Assembly (NCBI GenBank): GCA_904066235.2
Contig: CAJFCV020000001.1
Location: 5,146,001-5,210,000 of the forward strand
Direction: 5' to 3'
From: Bursaphelenchus xylophilus
Taxonomy: Eukaryota; Nematoda; Chromadorea; Rhabditida; Aphelenchoididae
DNA: 64,000 nt
Shown here: piece by piece, positions 11,534 through 24,536 of the stretch
Position numbering within the stretch: the first letter of the stretch is position 1
Layout of the letters: each line of letters opens with the position of its first letter
Program-made: the position numbers and the translations under genes
The notes under the pieces: generated by a model
Told to the model about the DNA's origin: nothing
Databases searched by the model: none
What the model saw: only the letters and a program-made list of their open reading frames with translations

Positions 11534-12803
11534 TTAGTCCTGCCATGAGATGTGATGAGGCTACTGTTCCAGCCAACCGATGGCTTTGTCTAATAACGCG
11601 AAGCCTAACAATTGTGAGCCCGGACAAGGCCTCAGCGAAAGCTCTGCACAACTAGCCAAATTCTTGCGGGACTTTGTTCTCCTATTTTACCGTTATCTTC
11701 GTTTTACAACATACTACAACTCAAAAACTAAAGAAAAAACACGTGGCGTATTTGTGTAATTTGCTAACATTACAACATAGTAAAATTTACAATTTCACAT
11801 TTTTCGCTCAACAGAGATGGAACAAAACATGGCATGTTTTGTTGCGCAACAATACACCGTAATTCTCTGAATTTCCCATGTTTTTTGTTCGTATTTCAGT
11901 TGAGTAGTTTACTTTACTGCTCAATTTACTTTCCAAAGATGACTTCAAAAAAATGTTATTTCCAAAGTACAGTAAGATAGTTTCTTTTTTCCTTTTTTTT
12001 TGTATAATAATGTACATTGATTTCTTTGAACTCGACCAGAAAAACCCGGATATACGGGTGAGTAACCCGTCGTATTTATAAACTATTTCATTGTCTTATT
12101 GCATGATTCGGTTGAAGGTAAATTAACTATAAATTAACTATAAACTATGGTTTTCCTAGACTGCATAGAATGGGGTTTATATTTTACAGTAAGGATGGTT
12201 GTAAGCCAGACGTTACCCTTAGGTCGGGTTACCGACGCGTGCTCATCTTCTGTAATTATGTATTTAAAAAATATACTGTAAAAATTAATGTATTTCTGAG
12301 GTTCTTTGGCGTAACCTAAAAGTCATTTTCCCCCAATTATAAAATAGTTTAAAAAGTACGTCATGATCTTCGGAATGAGTTCCTTCTGTCATAATTTACG
12401 CCTCCTGTAGCGTTCAGCCCTCGGGCACTTTTAAATTTATAATTAAGGAAGAGGGTCGCAGGCCTCTTTACTTACAGTAATTATAAGTTTCATTTCTTCT
12501 GTTAAACGTAATAGAAGAAGGTAGTGTGCCCCAGGTGTTCCTTTAATCTCTTTTGTGTAGTTGTAATGGATCGAGGTGTTTCACAATTGCCAGAAAGCGT
12601 AAGATGGTGATTTCCAAGCCTGGCTTTGATTATTAATCATTTCCTGCTCGATAGAGATCCCGTAAAAACGGGAACTTGAGAAAGAAAGCTTCACGTCAGA
12701 TACTGTTTTTTAAATTTTACTTTCTCAAAATTAATTTTTTTGATGGTCAATTTCTGTGTTATGCAGGCCGTTTTTTCGCTGCCTTTCATTTTAATTTTAC
12801 GAA

Positions 12804-12810
12804 TTTTCAG
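12804..12810 (+). promoter_or_regulatory. Probable trans-splice acceptor of the chemoreceptor gene
   Basis: A TTTTCAG acceptor ends 11 nt before the ATG at 12822 and no upstream exon is needed, which suggests spliced-leader addition with a very short 5' UTR. Confidence 0.45.
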
Positions 12811-12821
12811 TAACCTTCTCG

Positions 12822-14546
12822 ATGATTGTCCAGCGCAGTGTAGAAGTAGAAGTCCATCCGGAGCCTTGGGCCGGCAATCCATACGCTTGGGATTTCCCCG
12901 AATCCGACGGAAAATTTCGCCCAGAAAATCATATCGGAATCCCTCTTGTCAAGGCGTTAGTGGACACATTGTACACGACCAGTGGAATTTGCGGAGGGAT
13001 CTTTTCGTTCACATTACTTTATTTGGTTTTGAAACACTCAACTGGCCCACTCAAGAATTACAGTAGGATGTTGCTGCTGTGTTGCTCGTCTGACATTGGA
13101 TTTTGGTTTTGCGATTCAATTGTTCAGGTGGTAAGGAGACACGTTTAATTTCAAGAAATAAATTTTTTAATTTTAAAAACATAAGTATGCCGCTCTAACC
13201 TACTCATTAATTCTATACAGTGAACACGACTTAAGGGCCTAATGAATATGTTTTGTGAACAAGTACTTTTCGTTTTCAGGACAGTTGCAATTAACCGAAA
13301 TGAAATATTTTGAAAGCTTTTTGTATAAAGCGATTAGGCAAAAAAGTAAAAGTTGAAGAAACCAGTAACCTCAGTAAACTTTCTTAGCGCTCCAAGCTGA
13401 CCGATGGAGTGTTTATGTTCACTTTGGAAGGCCCAATCAAACACTTCTCATACGAACTTCAAGTGCATGCCATGTGTTGGTACGTGTGTCATCTAACACT
13501 GATGCATACGATCATCCCCGCTCAATATTACTATCGATATTACACTGTCAGCAAGTGAGTTGAAAATACGTAGAAAGAAAATAAAATTAATTTCTAAATG
13601 GGTCTAATGACCTTTGAGAAACAACAAAGCAAGAATTTGAAAAAATGCGGTTTTTCAATTATTCAAATTTTGTTATAAATCCATGCAAATTTTTTATAAA
13701 TTTAGTCCCCATCACATGAACAAGACGCAAACTTTTGGACTCTATCTTATAGCCCTGGTTGGTGCTTTTCCAATGTATTGGATTACCTACAAAGCGTATC
13801 GGTACTCGGGTCTGGCAAGGCCTGGATTTAATTACGCTCTTCTGTGGTACGATGAACAACCATTACCCGCGTTGATTATTGGAGACGTTGTAAGCTTCTA
13901 TGCTAACCAAATTTTGCTAAATTTCTGGTCTTAAAACACGCAATGTTTTAGAACGATTTCATAATGAAACTCTACTTTATTGCGTCGATTGTCATTGTTG
14001 GTGGATGTTACGTGTTGACGCTGGTTTTGGCATTGATTACGTTAAAGAAATTGGACACCAATAATAAAAAATACAGCCAGAGGACCAGGGATATGCAAGC
14101 ACAGCTGACTAAAGCCTTGATGTTTCAGGTATAAATCGTTGGTTTGTGATGATTTATTGAACACTTTCCACCCTTTTTTTACACTACATATCATCAAGTT
14201 GTTCCACTTACTCCACTCAACATAATTAAACAGGTTTCCATTCCAGACAATCTTGCCAGTCTTCACATCCGTCAGCCCGATTCTCTGCATCTGCGTCCCC
14301 TGTTTTCTCTACGTTTCCACGGGCCCTTCAGCCAGCATTTTACTGGCGATAGTGTCCTGGGTACCCGTCTTCAATCCGCTGTTAACCATCTGGATTATTA
14401 TTCCGTATCGACGAGTTGTCTTCAGCTGTATTCTGAGGACCAAAGTGGAAGCATCGGCCACATCCGATGTCTCAGAGCACAACAAATTGGAGAGCCAATC
14501 AAGAGATAACAGAGTGGCCAGTGTGAATGAAAATATCATCTTTTAG
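12822..14546 (+). CDS. Srd/Str-type seven-helix chemoreceptor
   Basis: Five exons: 12822-13130 (or to 13127, both in frame), 13388-13554, 13706-13889, 13952-14128 and 14247-14546, giving about 378 residues. Features of the nematode Str superfamily are in the expected order: a hydrophobic first region with PLKNYSRMLLL before helix 2, a P-x-QYYYRYY motif at the end of helix 3 (the family's P-x-QFIYRY position), a helix 5/cytoplasmic segment with TRDMQAQLTKALMFQ then P, and NPLLTIW-IIPYRR in helix 7. The Ser/Asn-rich C-terminal tail is cytoplasmic. Such receptors sit in sensory cilia and signal through G proteins; the ligand is unknown. The exons are intact. TTTTCAG 12 nt before the ATG is a likely trans-splice acceptor, and AATAAA follows the stop. 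Confidence 0.88.
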
Positions 14547-14598
14547 TTACTGTAATTAAGAGGAGAGAGGGGAAATATTGCATAATCATTTGGCAAGC

Positions 14599-14604
14599 AA
14601 TAAA
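14599..14604 (+). terminator. Poly(A) signal of the chemoreceptor gene
   Basis: AATAAA 53 nt past the stop codon. Confidence 0.6.
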
Positions 14605-15337
14605 GTTGTAGTTTTTTATTTGAAAATTTTGAATTCCCGCCAATTTTGGCATTGTGTTTTCGGCTTAAATACGATTGAAAATAATGGTCAAAAGTGTCTC
14701 ACATCACCAAAAAATCCCTTTTGAAGTTGCTGTTATCATTTTTATCTCTGTTTTTTTATGTTATCCATCAAGTTGACATCGGGATTACGCTCGCTAAAAA
14801 AGTATTAAAATCAATAATTTTTTTATCGAATTTTATTCAAATTTCGCTTCAAAAATATGAGTTAATAAACCGGGAGTACGAAACCCTGAATTTGAATATT
14901 TTTTTTGTCCAATACTTACAACGAAAGAACCGTTAAGCAGTAATTGTAAGAAAGTGAAATTATTAATGGTAACTTGTTATATGTTTGTATTGAGAACGGA
15001 GAAACCAGACAGACGAAATTACTATTCAAACCTGTAATCGAGAGAAAATATTGGGGAAATAACAGTTGTTACAGTCAACCAAAAAATTAAGCAAAAGATT
15101 TTGGATTACTGTAACATTTTCAACAAAAAATATTAAAAAAAAAGATTTACAAAAGTTTGGTCGATATAAGGCAGTTTTTGGTCGATGGGACTACAGGGAA
15201 TTTCTTTATAACCACGTTTTGACTAAAAAAATCAAAAAAAAAGACATTTGGACAAAAATTTTCAATCTTTTTTCGTTATAAAAAAATCCACTGCAACTGT
15301 ACAATGAGGCCTAAGGGGATGAAGAGATTGCCAGAAA
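14605..15337. other. Intergenic spacer between convergent genes
   Basis: AT-rich spacer, rich in A and T runs, between the 3' ends of the chemoreceptor (plus) and the membrane protein (minus). I see no gene in it. Confidence 0.5.
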
Positions 15338-17023
15338 TCACAACAACTTCTCCATATCCATTCCGTTGGTTCGGATGGTCGATGACGTCATCGGTTTCTC
15401 CTCTTCGATTTGATGATTATTCTCCAGGGTCTCCAGGAAATCTTTTTTCTCCTTCTTCCAAAACAACACATCCCTCCATTCCCATTCTGAAAATTGGAAA
15501 AATTAAAGTTTTTTTTGTAAAATACGGATAGGATAGATATGGTTATATTTTTATTTTGCTAAAATTTCCGGTGAACTCAATATTCCGGTGAATTTTACAA
15601 AGAAAAATTGGAAAATCGATCAAAACCCAAGCCTCACCTCTATTCGCTATACAAAACCCGAACAGCATAACAATATGGCAAATGATGAAGCTGTAGACAA
15701 GAGGATCCAGCCATCGGGCGTCCAACATGGCGCGGTTTACCATGTCTTCGCATCGCTGAAAACAAAAAAAATAATAAAAATATTTTTGATGGATGACTAA
15801 AACAATATCAAAGTGAAAAAAATCAAGTCACAACGTGAGTACAACTGTTCAAAGTAACGTAAAAGTATACTACGATACGATACTATTGAGTGCATGACAA
15901 ACCACAAAACAACAACACACCCAAACACCGAGCACCTCTTTGTCATCGTCTGTATTGCAGTTTAATTGAGTCTCCAGCTCCGACAGGAAAGTCTCCTCTT
16001 TTTGGGCGCGGCCGAAGAGATTCTGGAAAAGGGAATGGTCCTCCTCGCAGGTGAACCATTGCCAGGTTAAGGCACAGCCGCAGAAAAAGACCAGCACCAG
16101 CAGGAAGGGGGCCATCACGTAGCCCAGGACCGGCTTTTTAACGCACTGAAAAAAATGAATTTTAAAATCAAAATTCGAAAATAAATTTAAAAAAATATTC
16201 TTTTTAAATGAAAAAAAATTATTTTTAAAATTTTTTGTTGAAAGTTTTTACATCGCGTTATGCAGAAACTGGAAATTTTAAAAGTCCATCATTTCCGTCC
16301 TATTTTCAGTGAGGAAAAAAAATTACTAAACTTTTGGCCAAAAAAGCCCTGAAAATTCTGCATAACGCGATAAAAAATCCAAAACCTAAATTACAAAAAT
16401 AAATTCGAGACTTACAAAAGTGATTTCGGAGTCGTCCGACTGTTGCATTGTGCAGAATTGCGGGACAATACACAGCATTGAGTACAATATTGTGATCGTC
16501 GAGCACAACCACATCAATGTCAGTTTGTATTGATACTAAAGAGGAGATTAAAAATAATATTGTTTTACACACCATATCCAATTGATTTCGCTCCACCACC
16601 GTCCACACAAAATCTCGGGGTTCTCCTTTTAGCAGTGTGTCATTGAACATTTTAAAGGCCACGGGGAAGATTTTGGTCGATAAGTCCCAGAATTTTTGGT
16701 CTGAAAACACGGAATTAATGGACGATGTTGTAAAGATGGTTAGTAACATTTATTGCTCAAGGAAATCGCAAAAAATTGAAAATTTTTAAAAATTTTATAC
16801 CTTAAAACATGTTTTCAGACACTACGTTTCTGTATAACGGCAAATAAATTTTTTTCTTGCAGGTGTGACCGGAGTTGAAAACCGTTATTTAGAACCTACT
16901 GATAGCCATAACGAAGGCATTCCAGGCGAGTTCGAGGCCGCAGAAGAAGAAGATGCCCACGCGGAAATAGGGCGGCAGATAGTTTCGGGCGCATGCCATA
17001 CGGTGGACTGTCTGGCCCAGAAC
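15338..17023 (-). CDS. Multi-pass membrane protein (5' end unresolved)
   Basis: Six consecutive exons in phase: 17023-16900, 16700-16573, 16535-16416, 16145-15921, 15755-15638 and 15486-15338, 287 residues to a TGA stop. At least four membrane segments are visible: one with VGIFFFCGLELAWNAFVMAI, one with LTLMWLCSTITILYSMLCIV, one with FLLVLVFFCGCALTW, and one with PLVYSFIICHIVMLFGF. Between the third and fourth is a probably extracytoplasmic loop with CEEDH, CNTDDD and CED cysteines. The tail is charged (WKKEKKDFLETLENN). An upstream stretch at about 17360-17200 encodes another hydrophobic segment (FGLFCIEYD) in an open frame, but its acceptor is poor and a stop precedes it, so the true first exon is uncertain. 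Layout loosely resembles Frag1/DRAM-type proteins; I do not assign it. Confidence 0.7.
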
Positions 17024-17199
17024 CTAAATTTGCATAACTTTAGATAAACTCTAAGAATAATTATGAAATACGCGATACTACATGAAACATTGTTTTCAAC
17101 GCAAAAAAATCAATAAATGTGCCAAAAATTCTCCTCAAACGGCTAAGGATCATTTCTTGGATTTGCTAATTAATATCCCCAAGAATCAGACCCAACATG

Positions 17200-17360
17200 G
17201 CGTTGTTTACCGCCTAATTCCCCTGGATTTAACAGTTCCGGAGCGAAAAGAGAGAACGGGCCCAGTAACGAATGCCCGAATTGGGTTAATCTCGTATGTC
17301 GTCACATCATATTCGATGCAGAAAAGACCGAATCCGAGCACCGGCCCCAGAATGGGATCT
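17200..17360 (-). CDS. Possible upstream exon of the multi-pass membrane protein
   Basis: An open minus-strand frame reads a hydrophobic helix (GPVLGFGLFCIEYDVTTYEI) then RAFVTGPVLSF, consistent with a first membrane segment. A donor ACT|GTTAAA would join the next exon in phase 0, but it is weak; the better donor CG|GTAAAC is in the wrong phase. No Met start or good in-frame acceptor is visible, because TAA interrupts after the best acceptor. The exon is either broken or assembled differently from this. Confidence 0.3.
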
Positions 17361-17399
17361 CCGGCCGTGAATTAGGGCTAACAGGAAGGATGGCGGCGA

Positions 17400-20300
17400 C
17401 TTTCAAAGGATTTAAGAATAAGTTTGAAAACCCGGAAGCGAGATTCAGCATCAGTGGTATAAATTGGTAAATTAAAAATATTTTTTTTTAGGTCTGTCTT
17501 TCCGAAAAGGTTGAGCAACTTGGTACTACCAACAAACAAAAAACTAAAATCCAGGGAGTTTCCTATAGCCTTGTAAGCACATTCACGCAAAAAATCATCA
17601 TTTTATGGTCAAAAATCAAAGTTATAGACAAAAAACGCAGACTTAGGGAGGGATATTTCCCTTTAGGATCCCTCGAAGGGCATTGTATCTTATGTTAGTC
17701 ATCAAAAAAACAAACTATTTTTGGCCCCAATAAGCCTGGATTGTAACTGTGATATTTCAAAGCTATATATGTTACTCCAAGATCTCTCCGAAAATTGAGA
17801 ATCAAAAAATATTTATTTTAGAGCTCAAAAATTAATTCCAGAACCTTGGAAGAAACCTTATTTATGATATAAAAAATTTTTTGTATCAAAAAAAATGAAA
17901 TTAAATCTTTAAAAAGTTAAGACTTTATAAAGTAGCAATTTCAATGAAACAAAGATATTTGTGGCATAAAATATTTTTTATTTCATATACGTGTTCTCTG
18001 AAGTCATAAGAAATTTAAATCTCCCTTCCTTACACCGCTAATTGAGATAAAATTTTTGGATTTAAAGTAACTAATTATTAAAATGTTTGTGGCCATCCAA
18101 AGATCATACCTTCAGGCAATGTTCAAAAAATGGTTCTAAATGCTCAAAAAATCATAAAAAAATGACTCAAAATAACTATTCAAAAATTAATTTTTTTGCG
18201 AATTTTTGCAGCCCAAAAAACAGCCCCTGCGGCGAACTTGCGTCCAAATCGCAAAAGTTAATCTACAAAAAATTAGGCGGCCTAATGAGCGGCCGAAAGG
18301 CCGACATAAATTTATAAATGTATGGCGTTAAAAAGGGGGAACATGAAGCCGCGCAAAACGAAGCCGGCTTCTTTTCCCTCCCGTGTCCCCCTCTTGCGTA
18401 ATCGCCCAAAAATTTATACTTTTCATGTTACGTATCCCCTTCCTTTTCGGGCCGTCACATCTACAGATGTATTAAATAAAAAAGTTAAAAAAAATGGAAA
18501 TACCCTCAGGGAATTTGCTATTTAAACTTGGAAGTGAAATGGGACAGTAAATCTATCAAAATTGAGGATGTTATTTGCTGAAAAAGGATGCAACAATCAA
18601 GTATAAAAGGGGTGGGAAACAGAAAAAAATAAGAAAAAATTAATCTTTGGTAAGTGTTCTTTAGAAACATAGCTAAAAAAATCTCTACATTCAAATCAAA
18701 AAATTGAGGGAAGAAAATGCGAACGGAGAATTCGAATCATGATTTTGGCGCCAATTTTGTTCTATTCTATACCGAAACAATGGCTTTTAACCAAAAAAAC
18801 GTAGCGCAGAATATTGCCATACACAAGGGCTTCATAAAAAATATGGAAAACGAACAACAAGAAAAATTAAACAAGCAATTTGCCTGGCAGCTTTTTTTTG
18901 AACTTGTTGTTATATAGCAATACTAGTCGCGCCATAAAATCCCCACATTTTTGCACAGTGCCCTTTTTTCTGTTTTCAGTCGCGACCATTCCCCGTTTTT
19001 GCACTAGCGACATGCACTTTCGCGCGAGCTCACTCCAATTTGCGACGTCCGCGATAAATGTGTCGGAACTTTACGGCGCGGCAAGCAGACGTTTTTATGC
19101 AATTTTCGGTAACAAATGCTAGGATCAACGACTGTTGCGGCAGTTTATTACTTTCCCTCATAAACAAAAAAGTTACAGGCGGAATGATTTTTTCTCTAGT
19201 CGACTCCTCATTTCACATGCACTCTCGCAATTAAAACTGTTGAATGCCTTGTTGATAGCTGAAAAAGACACAATAAAACTTCGAAGTAATCTAGGCCAAA
19301 ATTCATTAAAATTATCACTCTAATAAGACACCCCCACGAAAAAATGTTGCCAATACAATCCTAGTATTTAATTTGTACAGAGACCCCTCAGCCCCTTGAA
19401 CCCGGGCTTCACAACAAGGCTTTTCTCGAATACAACCCTTTACCTTTTCCTACCACTTACTTTTCTATTCTTTACACTCCACCCCCGCCGGGCATTTTAA
19501 AGAAATGCACTTTTTGTAAGAAAAAAGACGAAGGAGGTCACAATTAACAGACACTCAAATGAATATTGTAAAGTCGAAGCAAAGAACATTACTCTGGACA
19601 ATGTGGATACAGAGAGCTTTAGATTTGATTATAAAAAAGAGTTAGGGAAAGTTACCAACTTGTGGCGTCTTTTTAACGGATCCTTCATTTTGGATCCTTG
19701 GTCCGAGGGAATAAAAGAAAGAGTAAAAAGTTGCAAGCAATGTAAACGACAGGTTATATTTCTTGTCAAAAATAATTCACCGGTTCGCAAAGCACTTACT
19801 AAACAAGAATTTAGCCATTTTATGGCGAAACACACACTATCCATGAAAAAACAGGGAAAGGTGGCATGGATAATATAAATGGATATCTTTTCGCGCATCG
19901 AATAGAACGTATGTAACGTTAGAATACTTAGCATCGTATTTTACCCCCTAATCTTGAGTTCGGGATACATTTGAAAGTAATTTTACCAGTTGAAACAAAA
20001 TGCCAATTTGCTAATTTTATGCGGGAAATTTGAATTTTTTGAAAAATTTAACTTCCAAAGCCCAAATCAAAATTTCCGACCTTCCAGAAAATTTATTTGA
20101 AAAGTAAAATCGAGTAAAAAAATACTTTTTTTGATTGTAAACGCTATAAGACCAAATCAAAGCCTTCAAAAATCGAGCCATAAAACGTCTTGCCCATTGT
20201 TTTACATTACTGATTAATATGCGGACAGAAGAACTGGAGAAATTTGATATTTTGTGGGGAAAAGCAGACAAAAAACAGAGAAATAGGGACTCGGAATGGT

Positions 20301-22004
20301 AAATGGCGCCATGTCAGAAAGAATTATTTTGTGGCGAGGATAAGAGGACTTGGTGGGGGAATTTGAGGAGAGTTGGTCACGTAACAGGCAATTTTAAATT
20401 GTGTTTTGTTTTGGAAAGTGCATTTCAAATTTATAAAAATAATTTCTTCCGGCCCAGACTTCATAACCTTTTTTTTCTCTGCCCGTCTCTTCTAGTTTTC
20501 CGTGGTCTCTCGTCGGCAGTGATTTTTAAATATCTTGGCTAAAATCATGAAAGCTAAAATCTTCAGAAATCGAAATATTCTCTATACAGATCGTCTGTGC
20601 CAAACGTCTTACAAACACAAAAGTTGCACACAACACAGTTTGAAAAACGAACTTTTTTGGCAACAACTCAAGAATAGTCACCAAAATATTTAAAATTTTA
20701 ACTATAAGGGCCCATAGTTACCGCCGCAAAAACACAGTCATTCCCAAAACGTTTGTTATACGTTTACATTGAAAATATTAATTTTACAACACCCGCCAAA
20801 TCAGAAACGACTCCTTGACGGAATAAAGTGCCGCAAAAAAAACAAAAAAAGTCGGCTTTGGGCCCGAGATAATAGCGGCGACGTCACATCTCCGCCTCAT
20901 TTAAAGAAATTGGCCGGAGGGCATTCCTTTTTGCCATCCAATATTTCCCGACCTTAATTTTAGCACTTATCTCGACAAATAAAGGAAGCGGAGAAAAAGT
21001 TTGCAAAGTCAGAAAAGGCGGCCAATGTTTTCGAAATGAAATGTTGACACTTTGTGTATGTGCGTTGAGACGCGGAAAGGAGAAGAAAGAGAAGGAAATG
21101 GGGATACCATCCTGCATCCGAGCCTGCGGGCGTTTGGCACGTTCGCCGGCAAGTTGGTGGACGAGAAGTCAATGAACAACAGAAATTGCGAGCGGGTCAT
21201 GGCATGAGAAATCGGGATTAAGTGGCTGTAAGATGGCTTTCAAGTCGGAGAAAGTCAATTGAAAATCATTCCAAAAATTTTCTACGTTTTTGCGGTTTCG
21301 TCTCGAAAATAATTCCTCGAAACTTTGGGAAGGCATAGAAAGGTCAATTCAAGATATATTTTTTTGAAATTCAGTCGGCTGAAAATGGAGGTTCCCAGCT
21401 ACAGAAAAATCTAAATTTTAGAAAAATCGGCGGAGTCTCCGCGGAGAAATTCAAAGAAACAACTTGTTAGTTTCGAGTAGCCCACCCTGTAGATTTTTTG
21501 GGCTGTTGCCTGCATCCTGATTTTTTATGCAGTATAAGAGCCAAAAAATCACTTCTCCAGCTTTACGAACGGACTAGTAGTACTGGAGCCAATTGATTTA
21601 TTCATGGAAAAATAAAGAGAGACAAGATCTTCATTTTTTTAAAAATATCTTTTTGCAAAATTCAAAAAGATATCGTCTAAAAAGATTATTTTCTCAGCCC
21701 GTCTATCTTTCTGTACCCTTCGTTGACGGCTCCAAAGTTTTTTGAATATTATGGTTGCACATGCAAAGTGACAGCTAAAATTTTCAGCGATTGAAATGTG
21801 TGTTGTACAGCACACATACAGAGGAAAATCTGAGATCAAAACCGCAGACCTTCCCTTTCAGATTTGTACACCTATTTCCCAGCAAAATCCCCCCAAGTCC
21901 CTAAACATAAAGGTAACACTTCTGTTACCTTTATGTTCAGGAACACGGCCAGAAAGAGACCGCCAATTTCCCTTTCATAAGATGACTTTCCACCTTGTCT
22001 GTCC
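17400..22004. other. Gene-poor AT-rich region, left part
   Basis: No convincing gene. There are poly-A/T-rich stretches, pieces of the window's main repeat family near 20470-20590 and 21640-21790, and a perfect 14-bp hairpin at 21904-21937. A 91-codon frame at 19603-19878 has no start or splice support. Confidence 0.5.
21904..21937. repeat. Perfect 14-bp inverted repeat
   Basis: AACATAAAGGTAAC, a 6-nt loop, then its exact reverse complement. The stem is too short for a microRNA precursor. It lies 70 nt from the mariner element. Confidence 0.6.
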
Positions 22005-22006
22005 TA

Positions 22007-23271
22007 TACAGGGTGGCCAGAAAAAACGGAAACTTGTATTTGTAGCAATATTTTTTTCAACAAACCAAATTCGGCAAAAATAATAATCAATATCAGTAAC
22101 ATGGAGCAATGTTAACAACATGTTCAGTCAGCTTTAAAGCAGCTGCTCATTGCGTCGATACAGAGCTCCAAACGTGACTTAAATTTTTTGGCAAAACGCC
22201 GCATCTTTTTTTTAGGAAATCGGCCCCGTTCTTGGCGTTGCGATTACAAAGCGGCTCCAAACTTTCGTGGCGCATAGTACAGATGCTGACCTTCCATAGA
22301 AAAAAAGTACAGGCCCATTGGATTCAAATCTAGCGAGTAAGCGGTCATTTCGCAGAAGGGACAAAGTCGGGAAAATCGGTCCCATTCTTGGTTCCGAGCC
22401 TTTTTTGCGTCGTGAGACGGAGCTGACTCTCGTTAGAACGTTAAATTTGCATCGACAAAATGCTACTGAGCTCGCGAAGCACGGCAACTTCCAGAATGTC
22501 ACTAGTAGACTTTTTGGTTGATTTTGACCGGTTTATCTGCAAAAGCCAGGGATATCTTGCCGCTGGCGCAAAATTTCGCCCCAGGCCATCGCGGATCGGG
22601 TTTTGGCGGTCTTAGAAAAAAGCGAACGCTCCTTGGCACCTAACAGTCCAAACGATATCATCTTTGTGGTTGTGAGCTTGCCCAGCGCGTTGCAACGTTG
22701 GGTTATTTCTCGGCCGTTTCTCTCATCCAAGAGCAGCGGCGCGACTCTTGAGTTTTCCGACATCTCTGCGCCGTGCGCGCTTGTTGTAAGCCTTGAAGAG
22801 CTGGAATTTTTGCAGCTTGTATGGGGTGGGTTTGAGCTTATCTTAGGATATTTGGTAGATGGATCGATCGCTGATGCCGTTTTTACGAGCGATTTTTTTG
22901 GAAAATCGCGAATTTTGCTGTTGATGATCTTGCGACTGGCAGAAGTGCTGTCGGTGCGTTTTTTTACACTTTCCTGACGCTCACTGTCGTTGTCAAGCTG
23001 CTTGCATTGTGTGATTACACTCGACACAAGGTCCTTTACATACCGATCAAATTAACAATTCAAACAGCTCCAAAAAAATGTCCAAAATCGAGGTCCCTCA
23101 GTTTGGCATACAAAAAAGCCATGTCAAATAATCGATATGGCCATGAAAATCGATGTACTAGGGCAGAAGAACACGGAGAATTTAATGGTAAAAGAATGAT
23201 TTGGCTACACCTAAACATTTTCGCGCCAGGACCTATGAAAAAAAGTTTCCGTTTTTTCTGGCCACCCTGTA
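22007..23271 (-). mobile_element. Decayed mariner (Tc1/mariner) transposon
   Basis: The ends are 29-nt perfect terminal inverted repeats beginning TACAGGGTGGCCAGAAAAAA, flanked by TA on both sides, the target duplicated by Tc1/mariner elements. The 1.27-kb length matches a full mariner. The interior, on the minus strand, still reads as transposase in pieces: a helix-turn-helix-like part near 22850-22950 and a catalytic-region piece with SLDLNPM near 22330. The reading frame is broken, so the element cannot make its own transposase. Confidence 0.85.
22212..23027 (-). pseudogene. Mariner transposase remnant
   Basis: From 23027 downward the minus strand carries an N-terminal region in which mariner-like residues (ISDRSIYQIS, then LKPTPYKLQKFQ) appear in a frame different from the longest open frame, showing a frameshift. 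Near 22340-22300 the motif SLDLNPMGLYFF corresponds to the DLNPxDYxxW catalytic-aspartate region of the family, with the usual D-Y-x-x-W part altered. An in-frame stop follows. It is a dead transposase, about the length of the normal 340-residue protein. Confidence 0.7.
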
Positions 23272-23865
23272 TAACCCTTACAAGAACCCAAATTCCAACG
23301 AAATCGCACTTCATTTGGATCCGCACACCTGTGAATAAACAATAGGCCCTCCGGAAAAGAGTTTTAAATATTTTAAAATTTCTCGAAATTGACTCCGATT
23401 CTTAGAGAACAACCAGAACAGTAATAATATTGTTGCTTCAGGGATTCAGGGAACTGGATTAAAAGTTCTGTTTGAAAATAAGGAAATTGGAATTAGGAAA
23501 ACGGACAGGATGAAGCTTCCGAATTTCTAAAAAGTAACGTAAAATTGTGGGATTGAGGAAGTTTAAAAGCAACTTTTTGAATTGCTAAGCTTACAGCGGA
23601 ACTTTTAGATGCACGAGGTTCAAGTTTTGATAAAGTTTGGAAAGATCAAATTCCTGCGAGCCACTTTATTAGGTATAAAATGGGAGCTTTTTGACTTTCT
23701 CTACGAAAATTGATAAAGAATTCGCAAAGAAATGACCGAAACCCAAATTTCAGGGCTGCCTGGTTAAAATACGTAAAGGAAGAATCCGACCATGTTATTT
23801 ACAGTAATTTCAAAGGTTTCTGTGTGCGAAAAATAAGCATTCATTGAGTGATTCGAGCTTTCACT

Positions 23866-24536
23866 GACAAGGGAAGTACCCCAAGTGCGACGCTCAGATT
23901 TTCTTTAAATTTTGCACACACGTCGCACGTCAAACTGAGGAGTCCGGTGACCGGAATAGACTCTTCGCTATCGGGTTTTTCCATTTCGTCTTGATTTCCA
24001 GAGAAAGAGAGAAAAAAGCACGCAAAAGCGTACTCTCTCGCCCCAAAAATTCCCCATTTCTTCCCCGACAAAACTTTTTTCGCGTCTTTTTTTGGCAAAC
24101 TGCCAATCCATTCAGCGGACTGTTTTAGCTTATCTCAGTTTGACGTGCGTCGGGCATGGACTAAGTATCAATTCCTGAAAGTTTTAGCTCGCGCTTTGCG
24201 GGCGCCGCCGAGATATCGAACGATCTTTGCCGCCGAGAGAGCACGCTAACCGCGGAGAACGGTCAGAGAGAAAAACACTTTTTGGCCATAACTTTGGCAG
24301 TTTCGCGCGGAAAAATTTGATTTTTTGTAGAAACATTATCCTTTACGGCAGAAATAGGCTTGAAAATTTTCGTGCCGAAATTCGGCAAAAAGTGTCAAAT
24401 TTTGGCCGACTTTCGGTCTAAAAATCTCGGTTGTTTCTGCAGCTAGGATTCTCGCATATGTCTTAGAAAAAATTATTCTAAATTTGTGCCAAGTTTCATC
24501 AAAATCTGAGCATCGCACTTGGAGTACTTCCCCTGT
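23866..24536. mobile_element. Inverted-repeat element, copy 1
   Basis: Ends read CAAGGGAAGTACCCCAAGTG on the left and its near reverse complement on the right (CACTTGGAGTACTTCCCCTG). Copies 2 (38.8 kb) and 3 (45.5 kb) share ends and interior (TTTGCAG...GAAACAACCGAG, TCTCTGACCG, AATATCTCGGC). Copy 1 is about 200 bp longer, from extra sequence in its left half. No coding frame; a MITE-like family. Confidence 0.8.

Larger units (their letters stand above)
8990..12821. other. Intergenic region holding a foldback element
   Basis: No supported gene between the small membrane protein and the chemoreceptor. The only clear structure is the foldback element at 10804-11533; the rest is unique AT-rich DNA. 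Confidence 0.55.

Noticed and set aside
19603..19878. 91-codon frame with KSCKQCKRQV
   Set aside because: No start or splice context and a comparable frame on the other strand; no family recognised.
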